From the NCBI RefSeq assembly GCF_000373105.1, contig NZ_KB890413.1, forward strand, positions 22,041 through 86,040: 64,000 bases of DNA, read 5' to 3'. This stretch comes from Neolewinella persica DSM 23188 (GTDB lineage Bacteria; Bacteroidota; Bacteroidia; Chitinophagales; Saprospiraceae). The notes under the pieces are model-generated. The model was not told the origin of the DNA. It made no database searches and saw only the letters and a list, made by a program, of their open reading frames with translations. Numbering within the stretch: position 1 is the first letter of the stretch; the number at the start of each line of letters is the position of its first letter. The translations under genes and the position numbers were made by a program. This document shows, piece after piece, positions 24,283-33,039 of the stretch.

Positions 24283-25404
24283 ATGCCTATCACAGACACT
24301 TCCACAACCTTACCGCCTGCCGGAAATGAAAGCTGGCTGGCCGGTCTGGAAACCGATCAACCCGACGCAGACATTGCGGCAGCTTTGGCCGCACTAGGCG
24401 AGCCAACCGGTATTGCCCTGCGCCAAGCCACCAGCTGGGAAGCTGGCGCTTACGTCGAATCGGGCGAATACAAGGACATCAACCTGTACGCCCGCGAGGA
24501 ACTTGCGGCGGGTGCGGAAGCCTTGCTCTTCCGCCTCTACCAACAACCCGACGTAGAAGACATTGCCACCATACTGCAGGGTATTCCCCTCGCTGAGGTC
24601 TCCCTGCACTGTTCCCTTCGCTACCCCGGACAAGACCCCGCAGAGTTGTTTCGCGACCTCGTCCGTTACCTCCGAAAAGCAGGCCACGACCTGACGACGA
24701 TCTCAGGATCCGTTGATTTTGATCCCCTACTCGACTGGTCGGAGCCCCCTTTCCCTCCCTTGGTCCGTCTGCTGTTTTTCGTCTCCCGCTGGATGCCCCA
24801 ATTCCGGGTATTGCAAGTAAATGCGGCAGGCTTCAACAATGGGATCGGCGAAGCCGATTCAGAACTGGCCCTTGCCATCGCTAAAGGAGCCGAGTACCTT
24901 CATCAGGTAGAAGACAAAGGTTATTCCATCGCACTGGCCAATCGCCATCTCAAATTTGCTTTTACGGTAGGTACCTCGTTCCATGGAGACATCGCCAAGC
25001 TTAGGGCCTTCCGCATTCTTTGGGCGAAGGTCCTGGAGTCATTAGGCGTGGAAGATCCTCCTGCGGCGCACATTTCGGCCCACACCGACATCACCACGAT
25101 GCAGCAAGATGAGGCAGAAAACAAGATCGCCCTACAGCTACAAACGCGGGCAGCCAGCCTGGGCGGTGCCGACCTCCTTTTTCTCGCTCCGGCGGAAGGA
25201 ATGCACCAGGCGGCCACCGATTCCGGTCGTCTGCTGTCTCGTCAGGTAATGATGGAAGCACGGAACGCCAATGCGCCCAGTACTTTGGTAAAAGTGGATG
25301 AAGCCTACCTGGAAGACCTCACCGTCGGCCTGGTCAAAGCTGCCTGGTTACGTTATAAGCACATCGAAGACCAGGGGGGATTTGCTAATGCCGTTGAGTT
25401 ATAA
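24283..25404 (+). CDS. methylmalonyl-CoA mutase small-subunit-like protein
   Basis: 373 residues of the mutase TIM-barrel type: 'NAAGFNNGIGEADSELALAIAKGAEYL', 'FTVGTSFHGDIAKLRAFRILWAKVLESLG', 'ISAHTDITTMQQDEAENKIALQLQ'. These match the beta (MutA) subunit, which lacks B12-dependent catalysis and pairs with MutB for methylmalonyl-CoA/succinyl-CoA interconversion. It is shorter than usual (typical small subunits exceed 450) and ends right after the barrel, with no cobalamin-binding domain. No mutB is in the window. Followed 4 bp later by a lipoprotein epimerase. Confidence 0.75.
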   Translation: MPITDTSTTLPPAGNESWLAGLETDQPDADIAAALAALGEPTGIALRQATSWEAGAYVESGEYKDINLYAREELAAGAEALLFRLYQQPDVEDIATILQGIPLAEVSLHCSLRYPGQDPAELFRDLVRYLRKAGHDLTTISGSVDFDPLLDWSEPPFPPLVRLLFFVSRWMPQFRVLQVNAAGFNNGIGEADSELALAIAKGAEYLHQVEDKGYSIALANRHLKFAFTVGTSFHGDIAKLRAFRILWAKVLESLGVEDPPAAHISAHTDITTMQQDEAENKIALQLQTRAASLGGADLLFLAPAEGMHQAATDSGRLLSRQVMMEARNANAPSTLVKVDEAYLEDLTVGLVKAAWLRYKHIEDQGGFANAVEL

Positions 25405-25408
25405 TTTT

Positions 25409-26539
25409 ATGCACAAGTTCTACCCGTTCATTTCATTATTTTTCCTGTCATTATTTTTGACAGCCTGCGGGCCGGAGCCGGTTAACGATACTACATCTAC
25501 TTCTTCCATGCAAAGAATATCCAGCAAAGCCTGGGGGCAGAGCCCCGACGGACCAGCCACCCTTTATACCCTGACGAACAGCAAGGGCAACAGTTTGTCC
25601 TTATCAGATTACGGCGGCATCATCACGTCAATAAAAATAGACGGTGTCGAGATGGTGATTGGTTATGACCAGTTGGAGGATTACCTGGCACCAAACCCCT
25701 ACTATGGAGCCCTCATCGGCCGCTATGGTAATCGCATTGCCGGAGGCAAATTCAGTATTGGCGAAGAGGACTATACTTTGGCGGCCAACAATGGCCCTAA
25801 CTCACTTCACGGTGGGGTTAAAGGGTTCGACAAATACGTCTGGAAAGCAGCGCCCAGCTCTGGCGATAACCGGGCGAGTGTAACCCTCAGTCACGTAAGC
25901 CCCGACGGCGACGAGGGGTTTCCTGGTCGCCTGGACGTAAGCTGTAAATACGAATGGACCGACGATGACGAGCTCCGCCTTACCTACACCGCCACCACGG
26001 ATAAAACCACCATCGTTAACCTGACGAACCACACTTACTTCAATATTTCCGGAGGTGGTAACGTCAGAAGTCAATTGCTCCAACTCGACGCGGACCAATA
26101 CACGCCGGTGGACGAGACGCTGATCCCGCTGGGCACTTTGGCGCCAGTGGCCGGGACGCCGTTTGACTTCACCAAAGCCAAGCCTATCGGACAGGACATT
26201 GCGGCGGACCACCCCCAAATAGCCCTTGCCAGCGGCTATGACCACAACTGGGCGATTAATGGGTACAACGGCAAATTACGGGAGTTTGCTACCCTCCGGG
26301 ATCCGGCCTCCGGCCGTCAATTATCCTGCTACACTACGGAGCCAGGTGTACAGGTTTTCACCGCAAATTTTAAGCCAGGATTATTTTCTGGACGAGACCA
26401 CACACCATTACCGGTACAAGGTGCCATCTGTCTGGAGACACAACACTTCCCGGACTCACCCAACCAGGAAGCTTTTACAACTCCCTTGCTTAAACCTGGC
26501 GGTACTTATCGTACGACTACTGTGTATCGGTTTGAGTAA
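25409..26539 (+). CDS. galM: aldose 1-epimerase, lipoprotein
   Basis: 376 residues from the ATG at 25409 (lipobox 'LFLTAC', Cys about 17). The galactose mutarotase fold is shown by 'YGALIGRYGNRIAGGKFSI', 'NGPNSLHGGVKGFDKYVW' (catalytic His), 'TNHTYFNISGGG' (second His), 'GYDHNWAING' and 'ICLETQHFPDSPNQEAF' (catalytic Glu). Equilibrates alpha and beta anomers of hexoses. The lipoprotein signal places it in the periplasm, implying use on imported oligosaccharide products. A copy of the ATTGGTCTATTGGG-type octamers follows the stop. Confidence 0.9.
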   Translation: MHKFYPFISLFFLSLFLTACGPEPVNDTTSTSSMQRISSKAWGQSPDGPATLYTLTNSKGNSLSLSDYGGIITSIKIDGVEMVIGYDQLEDYLAPNPYYGALIGRYGNRIAGGKFSIGEEDYTLAANNGPNSLHGGVKGFDKYVWKAAPSSGDNRASVTLSHVSPDGDEGFPGRLDVSCKYEWTDDDELRLTYTATTDKTTIVNLTNHTYFNISGGGNVRSQLLQLDADQYTPVDETLIPLGTLAPVAGTPFDFTKAKPIGQDIAADHPQIALASGYDHNWAINGYNGKLREFATLRDPASGRQLSCYTTEPGVQVFTANFKPGLFSGRDHTPLPVQGAICLETQHFPDSPNQEAFTTPLLKPGGTYRTTTVYRFE

Positions 26540-26625
26540 GTAGTTGGACTATTGGGTTATTGGTCTATTGGGCTGCCGCAGGAAAATGCTCGCTGCCGCT
26601 CGTAGAGACCATTAAAACATCCAGC

Positions 26626-26943
26626 ATGCTTGCATCGACTAAACAAATTATCATTTACGGCGCCTTTGGCTTATTGCTTGGCGCGAAGATTGTTGAGGTG
26701 CTTTTGGCCGGCGGAGCCGGCCTGCTTGACTGGTGGCTACTGATCATCGGACTTACCGCAGCCATCGTTCATTACCTGCCGGAACACAAAGATGCCGCTA
26801 ACAAATCTCTCCGGGAACAACGCCACTCGGAACAAGAACCCCAGCACGACGCCCTGGTGCTCCGTGATCCTGCCGACGCTGAACGAAGCGACCTCACTGC
26901 CCACTACCCTGAAGAGGTTGAGCGACGAATGGCCCGGAGGTAA
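26626..26943 (+). CDS. small membrane protein overlapping a glycosyltransferase
   Basis: 105 residues from the ATG at 26626, with two hydrophobic segments (about 8-25 and 33-50) followed by a polar tail. Its last 152 bp overlap the glycosyltransferase gene in another frame, and the tail there looks like non-conserved read-through. Either a real overlap, or a frame that should have ended near 26800, or a disrupted fusion. Not recognised. Confidence 0.4.
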   Translation: MLASTKQIIIYGAFGLLLGAKIVEVLLAGGAGLLDWWLLIIGLTAAIVHYLPEHKDAANKSLREQRHSEQEPQHDALVLRDPADAERSDLTAHYPEEVERRMARR

Positions 26944-27547
26944 CCCCCAGGTTATCGTGGTTGATGGAGGGAGTACTGATGGCACGCCTGACCTGGCGCG
27001 AAAAATGGGCGCAACCGTCATTGCTTCTGCGCCAGGCAGAGCCCGGCAAATGAACGCCGGCGCAGCCATCGCCAACGGCAGCTGGTTGTATTTTCTTCAT
27101 GCTGATACCTTACCGCCATCCAACCTCCCAATGCACCTGCGCGCCGCCGCCCAAAAAGGCCTTCCGGCATGCTTTTCCGTGCACTTTGACCGACAATCAG
27201 AAAGCTGGTGGCTGCGCCTTTTTAGTCGCCTAAGCAAATTCAACGTTGATGCTTTCCGTTTTGGCGACCAATCTTTATTCGTTCATCAGCAAGATTTCAA
27301 AGACATAGGCGGCTATCGGGAAGAGTTCCTGCTTTTGGAGGGGCACGATATGGTGGTCAGGTTAAGGAAGCGAACGGGGAATTTCAACCTAATGGATCAA
27401 GCAGTGACGACCTCTTCCCGTCGTTATTTCACCTACGGCATTGTATTCACCCAGTTGATTTTCCTGTTAATCTTCACCTGCTATAAGTTGAGTATCCCAC
27501 ACACCACGCTACTAAGCATCTACCGGTGGGCGTTTCCCCACAAGTAA
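26792..27547 (+). CDS. family 2 glycosyltransferase (TIGR04283-like)
   Basis: 251 residues. GT-A motifs are 'CSVILPTLNEATSLPTTLKRL', 'IVVDGGSTDGTPDLARKMGATVIASAPGRARQMNAGA' and 'WLYFLHADTLPP' (metal-binding DxD-like HAD). A C-terminal hydrophobic helix ('FTQLIFLLIFTCYKL') would anchor it. The 'APGRARQMNAG' and 'LHADT' signatures fit the rSAM/selenodomain-associated transferase 2 group; the acceptor is unknown. A segment at about 27131 (CACCTGCGCGCCGCCGCCC) resembles GC20 but codes conserved-looking residues. Confidence 0.82.
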   Translation: MPLTNLSGNNATRNKNPSTTPWCSVILPTLNEATSLPTTLKRLSDEWPGGNPQVIVVDGGSTDGTPDLARKMGATVIASAPGRARQMNAGAAIANGSWLYFLHADTLPPSNLPMHLRAAAQKGLPACFSVHFDRQSESWWLRLFSRLSKFNVDAFRFGDQSLFVHQQDFKDIGGYREEFLLLEGHDMVVRLRKRTGNFNLMDQAVTTSSRRYFTYGIVFTQLIFLLIFTCYKLSIPHTTLLSIYRWAFPHK

Positions 27548-27608
27548 GCATTTAAGCATGCGAAATAAATAAACCACAATTCCCGACCGCCTTAGTTTGT
27601 TGGCATTC

Positions 27609-28343
27609 CTAAGGGACGTAAGTCGGCACTGCCCGAAAATCTCCGCCTTCTGTCCATTCTAACATTAAATAAGCTGGTGGCAGGATTACCTGCTCAAAAT
27701 CATCGGCGGTCGGCTTGATGAAAAAGCTGGTCGGAGGACAAAGGTGCACCTGCAGGTTTTCGTGTTCTACCGTCCGGGAAGTATGAAAATGGCCGCAGAA
27801 AATGCGACGTCGCCGGCCATCGGAGGTAAGAATATGTAACAGGTCTTCCGTTTCCCGCAGCGGATACTTATTGTCCATAAACCGTACCCCCATCGGAACC
27901 GGAGGGTGGTGCATGACAATAGCGGCCCGCGGATAAAGAGTAATCGCTTTGCGCAACCAGACAAGTTGTTCCTTGTCGACCACTCCGTGGGCCGAGTCGA
28001 TGAAAAGAAAATCGAGGTTATTGACCCGCACCAATCCTTTGATGGGCTCATCGTTGTGGCCATCGAGGTAAAAGGCATTGCGTAACATTCCCCGATCATC
28101 GTGATTTCCCGGAGTGATGTAATAAGGTTTCCCCAAGGCGTCGAGCAGGGGTCGGAGTTGGTGGTAAATTTCCTGAACGGGATCCTGCGCGCAGAAGTCA
28201 CCCGTAAGAAAATAGGCGTCCGGATTATTTTCTGACGCATGATCCAGCACGCTTTGCAGGCGGGCGTTCACGTCTATGTCCATCAGCATGTTGCCGGGGG
28301 AAAGAAGGTGAAGGTCCGTAATTTGGGCTATTCTGGTGTGCAC
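27609..28343 (-). CDS. metallophosphoesterase (CpdA-like)
   Basis: 244 residues if started at the GTG at 28343, giving 'VHTRIAQITDLHL', the usual N-terminus. A longer frame from TTG at 28400 also exists. The calcineurin-like metal motifs are all present: D-x-H ('TDLHL'), G-D ('LTGDFCAQD'), G-N-H-D ('TPGNHDDRG'), 'VMHHPPV' and G-H-x-H ('CGHFHTSR'). This is the class III cyclic-nucleotide phosphodiesterase layout; the substrate could also be another phosphodiester. Cytoplasmic. Confidence 0.85.
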   Translation of the reverse strand: MHTRIAQITDLHLLSPGNMLMDIDVNARLQSVLDHASENNPDAYFLTGDFCAQDPVQEIYHQLRPLLDALGKPYYITPGNHDDRGMLRNAFYLDGHNDEPIKGLVRVNNLDFLFIDSAHGVVDKEQLVWLRKAITLYPRAAIVMHHPPVPMGVRFMDNKYPLRETEDLLHILTSDGRRRRIFCGHFHTSRTVEHENLQVHLCPPTSFFIKPTADDFEQVILPPAYLMLEWTEGGDFRAVPTYVP

Positions 28344-28433
28344 GATTTGAGGGATAACGCGGGTAAAATACGATATGCTATCGGGAAAGTACGGATTCAA
28401 TGCACAGGGATATTTTGAAACCGGAGATTTTTC

Positions 28434-28453
28434 GGGCGCGGCCGCAGGTGCAA
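28434..28453 (-). repeat. GC20 repeat copy, perfect consensus
   Basis: GGGCGCGGCCGCAGGTGCAA, followed by GGGAAGGAA; lies just upstream of the phosphoesterase. Confidence 0.9.
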
Positions 28454-28606
28454 GGGAAGGAATTCAGCAGCAAATGGTCGAAGAACGAAGTTTGTAGCAC
28501 CTTGAATAATCATCGTGGATTTTGTTCTTTAACCAGTATGATGATGGATGGTCGCTGAACTAGCCCCCCGTTTCAGTCGTTCACAAACCTGAACGTAAGT
28601 CCGCCC

Positions 28607-29746
28607 ATGCCAATTTCACCGACGTCTCTTCCTGATCACCCTTCAGCGTTGGAGGCAGATCACCCGCACCTTGCAGGGAAAATCCCCCATCCCGAGCCTG
28701 ACGATCTCCGTGGCAACATCGAGAACTTCATCGGTATGGCACAAGTCCCCGTTGGCCTGGCCGGGCCGCTATTGATGCAGGGCAGCCACGCCCGGGGTGA
28801 ATTTAAGGTTCCACTAGCCACTACTGAGGGAGCATTAGTCGCCTCCTACTCGCGGGGCATGAAGGCAATCACCCTAAGTGGAGGCGCTAAGGCGGAAATA
28901 CTCGATGAAGGGGTTCAACGAGCGCCCTATTTTAAGTTTATCGACCTGGCCACAACCAGCCGGTTTGTAGCCTGGGCATTATCGGAGGCAGAAGCTTTTC
29001 GGCATATTACCGGACAGACCAGCCAGTACGCTGAATTCAAACAGGTTAAGCCCATCATTGAAGGCAATAGCGTTACGCTCGTCTTTGAGTTTACTACGGG
29101 TGACGCCGCCGGGCAAAATATGGTTACCATTTGTACCAATCATATTTGTCAGCATATTCTCCGAACCTGCAAAGAGGAGGTAATTGCCTTTTACATAGAA
29201 TCCAATGCTTCGGGTGATAAAAAAGCTAATTTTCAAAGTTTCCAGCACGTGCGGGGAAGAAAGGTTGGCATCGAAGTGGTGTTGCCCCGGGAGGTTGTAG
29301 TCTCCGTCCTAAAATCTACGCCCGAGGCCATGGAGCGTTTTGGCCGCGCAGCGGCCTATGGCTCACTAAAATCCGGCACCCTGGGTGTACAGGCCCACTG
29401 TGCCAACGGCCTTGCCGCGCTGTTCATCGCCTGCGGGCAGGATGCTGCCTGCGTGGCCGAAGCTGCCGTCGGTATCATTCGGTTGGAAACGACTCCCGAA
29501 GGAAATCTTTATGCTTCGGGCACCTTTCCAAACCTCATTGTCGGAAGCGTTGGCGGAGGGACCCGACTGGGCACCCAACGAGAGTGCCTGGAGATAATGG
29601 ATTGCTACGGTGCGGGCAAAGCCCGCAAGCTGGCGGAGATCACTGCCGGGGTTTGCCTGGCGGGGGAATTGTCTATTTTGGCAGCTTTGGCGGAAGGGCA
29701 TTTTGTGCAGGCACACCAATCGTTAGGCCGGAGGCCTAACGCTTAG
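28607..29746 (+). CDS. hydroxymethylglutaryl-CoA reductase, class I
   Basis: 379 residues. Makes mevalonate from HMG-CoA with NADPH, the committed step to isoprenoids. Visible signatures: 'ENFIGMAQVPVGLAGPLL' (39-56), catalytic Glu74 in 'TTEGALVAS', 'GDAAGQNMVT' (NADPH-binding loop), the Lys-rich 'ASGDKKANF' with the catalytic Lys, 'GQDAACVAEA' with the catalytic Asp, 'GSVGGGT', and a terminal His in 'FVQAHQSLG'. The class I pattern is usual for mevalonate-pathway Bacteroidota. No other mevalonate genes adjoin. Confidence 0.9.
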   Translation: MPISPTSLPDHPSALEADHPHLAGKIPHPEPDDLRGNIENFIGMAQVPVGLAGPLLMQGSHARGEFKVPLATTEGALVASYSRGMKAITLSGGAKAEILDEGVQRAPYFKFIDLATTSRFVAWALSEAEAFRHITGQTSQYAEFKQVKPIIEGNSVTLVFEFTTGDAAGQNMVTICTNHICQHILRTCKEEVIAFYIESNASGDKKANFQSFQHVRGRKVGIEVVLPREVVVSVLKSTPEAMERFGRAAAYGSLKSGTLGVQAHCANGLAALFIACGQDAACVAEAAVGIIRLETTPEGNLYASGTFPNLIVGSVGGGTRLGTQRECLEIMDCYGAGKARKLAEITAGVCLAGELSILAALAEGHFVQAHQSLGRRPNA

Positions 29747-29913
29747 ACGGCATTCGGCCTGGTAGTAGGTAGGGGGTAGTGCTGCCACAGATGAATGCTC
29801 GCTCCGCTCAGAAGCTTTTGGAGCAGGTCAGTCGTGTGAACCATACGACCATACCCCGGACAAAATCGCTGCGCTCCCTTGCCCGGCTCGGGCTGAAAGC
29901 CCTCGACCAGTCA

Positions 29914-31065
29914 TCAAGGTCGTAAGACACACTCCACCACCCGATCATCCAACCCCACACAAAATTCCAGGTACATCTGTCTGCCATCGTAGAAGTAGAC
30001 CTGCGCTAATCCGTTACTAAAGGGGCGGATGGCATAGATGTCCTTGTGCGTCCGTTCGGTGAAGTTGATCTGATGATGAATATCCCTTGCCTCGTTAACG
30101 ATGTACCAGCGTCGGTTGCGCTTACATGGCTTGTTCCCTTGCGCGTCTCGTCCCTGACAGGATTCGTAGCGGCCGTAGGTCTCTGTACGGTAAACGCCAA
30201 CGGGGTTGACGGTGGACTGATAAGCGGGACTGGGGTAATAATTTGAGCCACCATTAACTGCCCCTCCGTTTCCATTGACGGAAAGCGCACGGGCCATCGG
30301 CTCATCGGCCAAGCCTCTGACGGGGTCAAGATAAGACCTTCCTCCCCTGCGAGCTGATTCCTCATTGAAGGTAATCGGGCCGGAGGCCCTCACAAGAGTG
30401 GTCGCATCCGGTCCGGTAAAATACAAGCCTAGCCCCCAGGCCACTGACATCACCATGATTAACAAACCTACCCAGGTGAAGGTGGAGATTGTTTCCTCCG
30501 GTTGGACTCCCCCTCCGGAAGCAACCGCTGCCGGCACCAGCGGTCGGAAGGCTGCCAACGCCGCTGTTTTTTTCCGTTCAGCGATCCGAAATGCGGCATC
30601 TTCGATCTCCTCTGAAACGATGGGCCACAGCTCCTTCTTCCGGGCGTGGCCGTAGAAGAATTTTCCAGGCTCTTCCGGTACTTCGGTGGCCAATAATCTG
30701 GTCACCCAGCTTGTCGAGATCAACGGAGGTTCCAGGTGAAGGACCAGGACTTCCTTCTTGTAATCATTACTGGCCAGTTCCACCCACGAGCGTTCGTGTT
30801 CTTCTATGTACTCACTGCCAACGTAGGCTTGTGTATCCAGCACGATGACCAGGTCTGCCTTTTCCAGGTTGACGGTAACGCCTTTATCGTAGCGATCAAA
30901 AGCCAGCGTCCGGTCATAAAAGTATCGCAATTCAAAAGCCTTCCGCCGGGAATGTTCCACGTTAAGCGCGGCCAGGATATCAATCACCTGGTTGATACCA
31001 CCGGCATCACCTACCTCCCGGAAAGAGATAAAAACGTTGACTATGGGTAGGGCTTCATCAGGCAT
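29914..31065 (-). CDS. TIR-like domain membrane protein
   Basis: 383 residues in three parts. Residues about 8-150 look like a TIR/SEFIR-type fold: 'VNVFISFREVGDAGG' at the first strand, 'FELRYFYDRTLAF', and 'LEKADLVIVLDTQAYVGSEYIEEHERSWVEL' with an E that could be the NADase glutamate. One transmembrane helix follows at about 205-225. The C-terminal about 150 residues form a Cys-containing extracytoplasmic domain ('CQGRDAQGNKPCKRNRRWYIV'). Family assignment is by pattern only. A signalling or defence role is possible; the gene is solitary. Confidence 0.55.
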   Translation of the reverse strand: MPDEALPIVNVFISFREVGDAGGINQVIDILAALNVEHSRRKAFELRYFYDRTLAFDRYDKGVTVNLEKADLVIVLDTQAYVGSEYIEEHERSWVELASNDYKKEVLVLHLEPPLISTSWVTRLLATEVPEEPGKFFYGHARKKELWPIVSEEIEDAAFRIAERKKTAALAAFRPLVPAAVASGGGVQPEETISTFTWVGLLIMVMSVAWGLGLYFTGPDATTLVRASGPITFNEESARRGGRSYLDPVRGLADEPMARALSVNGNGGAVNGGSNYYPSPAYQSTVNPVGVYRTETYGRYESCQGRDAQGNKPCKRNRRWYIVNEARDIHHQINFTERTHKDIYAIRPFSNGLAQVYFYDGRQMYLEFCVGLDDRVVECVLRP

Positions 31066-31113
31066 GGCAGGTGGGTCTGCACCGTTACTTAACGGCTATT
31101 GACCACGATGAAA

Positions 31114-31716
31114 TTAAGGCTTTTTACGGTATTTGTCTCCGGGAGCCTCGCCTGCCCTGATCATCTGTACCGCACTGATCAACCTTCGCTCCTTGGTATC
31201 TGCCCGCTTGGCGGTAGTTATTAACTCACAAAATTCTCGCTGTTTATAGGGCGCGAAGTCCGCAAAGGCAGCAGCTAACGCCGGGTCAGCTTCCATTTCG
31301 GCTTGCAGTTCCGGTGGAATCTCCGTTTCCAGCGCGGGGCCAGCCACAAATTCTATACCGTCTTTTTGCAGTTGTATCGCCTCTTCGACAAAACCCCGTA
31401 ACAGCTCTAAATCTACTACATCACTGTTTTCGAAGCGTAGCTGCCGCTGCCCCACCGTTTTCTCCGGACTGGCGTTGACCAACAACTGGTTGGGGTCCGC
31501 CAAAAGCGCGCCGTTAACGAACCAGACACCCAGATAGCTTTTCGCATAAAACAAGCTGACCACATTCTTCTTCCCGTAGCCGTAGACCGGTATGTTCCAC
31601 TTGATATTTTCTTCCATGTCCGTGGTCAAAAGGACCTCCCGCATGGCTTGCAGGCCGATACGGTAGTGGTCGGGGGCGTGGGCGATGAAGTCTTGGGGGG
31701 AGGAGGGCTTGTACAT
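31114..31716 (-). CDS. YdeI family protein (DUF1801 plus OmdA domain)
   Basis: 200 residues. The N-terminal DUF1801-like alpha/beta part is 'MREVLLTTDMEENIKWNIPVYGYGKKNVVSLFYAKSYLGVWF'. The C-terminal bacteriocin-protection/OmdA domain is 'IPPELQAEMEADPALAAAFADFAPYKQREFCELITTAKRADTKERRL'. Cytoplasmic; the molecular role is not established. Unusually, the start codon is directly preceded by a perfect 8-bp tandem repeat (31717-31760), leaving no normal ribosome-binding site. Confidence 0.85.
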   Translation of the reverse strand: MYKPSSPQDFIAHAPDHYRIGLQAMREVLLTTDMEENIKWNIPVYGYGKKNVVSLFYAKSYLGVWFVNGALLADPNQLLVNASPEKTVGQRQLRFENSDVVDLELLRGFVEEAIQLQKDGIEFVAGPALETEIPPELQAEMEADPALAAAFADFAPYKQREFCELITTAKRADTKERRLISAVQMIRAGEAPGDKYRKKP

Positions 31717-31760
31717 AGTCTGGTAGTCTGGTAGTCTGGTAGTCTGGTAGTCTGGTAGTC
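31717..31760. repeat. 8-bp tandem repeat (AGTCTGGT) x5.5
   Basis: Five perfect units plus a half unit, touching the start codon at 31716. Inverted partial copies (ACCACCAGACTAC) lie at about 31878-31895. Confidence 0.95.
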
Positions 31761-31897
31761 AAGAAATATTGCAAAGGCTAAGCCGGCAAGTTTTCGAACG
31801 CTTACTTTCAAAATTAGGCAAATTTCCATACTTACGAGCGGAGCGAGCAGAGCCATGCGGCAGCTCTACTAGACAACAAGACCACCAGACTACAAGA

Positions 31898-32935
31898 CTA
31901 AACCTCCGCGCCCAGCCAAACCTCGCATCCCTCGGTACAGTTCTGGCAGATGTCAATCTCAGAACGCCCTTTGAGGAGTTTGGTCCGAAAGTCATCGTAG
32001 GCCGCGCTTTCCCAAACCTGGTTCAGGTTTTCTTCCTTAACGTCGCCCAGCCGGTGGGTCACGTCTTTGTCGAAGCAGCACGGGGCCACCAGGCCGTCCC
32101 AGGTAATGACGCAGCTGTGCCAGAGCTTCCAGCAGTGGTTCTGCATTTTGTTTTTCTGTCCGTAGGTACCGTCTGCTTTCTTGTAGTAGCGGGCGTACTT
32201 TTCGTCGGTCGGCATCAGGGGGTTGCCATTTTCGTAGTCGTAGAGTTGGGCGGTCTTGAATTTTACTTCGTTGATGCCGATTTCGTCGGCGAGGCGGACG
32301 ACGTCCTCCATTTGGTGTTCGTTGGGCTTGACGACCAGGAATTGAAAAATAAGGTGGGGCGTAGGGCTGTTGAGTTCCTCTTTCCATTTCACCAGGTTTC
32401 GGGCGCCCTGGAGCACCGATTCCAGTTTGCCGGCCTTGCGGTATTGCTCGTAGACCTCCTGCGTAGTTCCGTCTACGGAAATGATGAGGCGATCAAGGCC
32501 GCTTTCGATGGTCCGTTTGGCGTTGGCGTCGTTGAGGAAGTGGCCGTTGGTGGAGGTGATGGTATACACGCCGCGGTCAGAGGCATCCTTAACCATGTCC
32601 AGAAAGTCAGGATTGATGTAAGGTTCTCCCTGAAAGTAAAAGATCAGGTAAAGCAGCTGATCGGCGATGTCGTCCATCGTCCGGCTGAAAAAATTGGCTT
32701 TCAGGTTACCGGTCGGACGGGTAAACTGGCGCAGACCGCTGGGGCATTCGGGGCACCTGAGGTTACAGGCCGTGGTTGGTTCAAAGGAAACGGTGAAGGG
32801 TTTACCCCACACCACCGGGCGTTGCAGCCAACGCGTAGCGTAGTAGCTGGCCGTTACCTTGACTGCATTGGTAACGCGGCGGGGCGTTAGTTTGCGGAGG
32901 AAGTTTATCGTGTCTTTGGGGTATAGCTTGGCCAT
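31898..32935 (-). CDS. radical SAM/SPASM domain protein
   Basis: 345 residues. The radical SAM cluster is Cys-x3-Cys-x2-Cys in 'EPTTACNLRCPECPSG'. The SPASM domain at the C-terminus has 'CVITWDGLVAPCCFDKD' and 'CQNCTEGC', for auxiliary Fe-S clusters. A preceding hydrophobic-basic stretch ('RRVTNAVKVTASYYATRWLQRPVVWGKPF') may associate with the membrane. SPASM proteins modify peptides, lipids or sugars; no peptide substrate gene is visible next to it. The start is supported by a TATCTTTG element 6 bp upstream. Confidence 0.88.
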   Translation of the reverse strand: MAKLYPKDTINFLRKLTPRRVTNAVKVTASYYATRWLQRPVVWGKPFTVSFEPTTACNLRCPECPSGLRQFTRPTGNLKANFFSRTMDDIADQLLYLIFYFQGEPYINPDFLDMVKDASDRGVYTITSTNGHFLNDANAKRTIESGLDRLIISVDGTTQEVYEQYRKAGKLESVLQGARNLVKWKEELNSPTPHLIFQFLVVKPNEHQMEDVVRLADEIGINEVKFKTAQLYDYENGNPLMPTDEKYARYYKKADGTYGQKNKMQNHCWKLWHSCVITWDGLVAPCCFDKDVTHRLGDVKEENLNQVWESAAYDDFRTKLLKGRSEIDICQNCTEGCEVWLGAEV

Positions 32936-32940
32936 GGGAG

Positions 32941-32948
32941 CAAAGATA
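32941..32948 (-). promoter_or_regulatory. -7 promoter element for the radical SAM gene
   Basis: TATCTTTG on the minus strand, 5 bp before the ATG at 32935. Degenerate octamers (TTGTCGG, TTATCAGG) continue upstream through the would-be -33 region. Confidence 0.65.
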
Positions 32949-33039
32949 GTCGGGATATCAGGTTCTCTTGTTGTCGGGGGGTCAAGTTATCAGGTTGCCG
33001 GATCATCAAGTTGTCGGAGTTATCGGGTGTCGTTCACCA

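Noticed and set aside
27131-27152. GC20-like string in the glycosyltransferase gene
   Set aside because: Needs a gap to align and encodes plausible family residues (MHLRAAAQ); could be chance.
31769-32890. 373-codon plus-strand frame opposite the radical SAM gene
   Set aside because: Antisense shadow of a gene with clear Fe-S motifs; codon bias mirrors the real strand.
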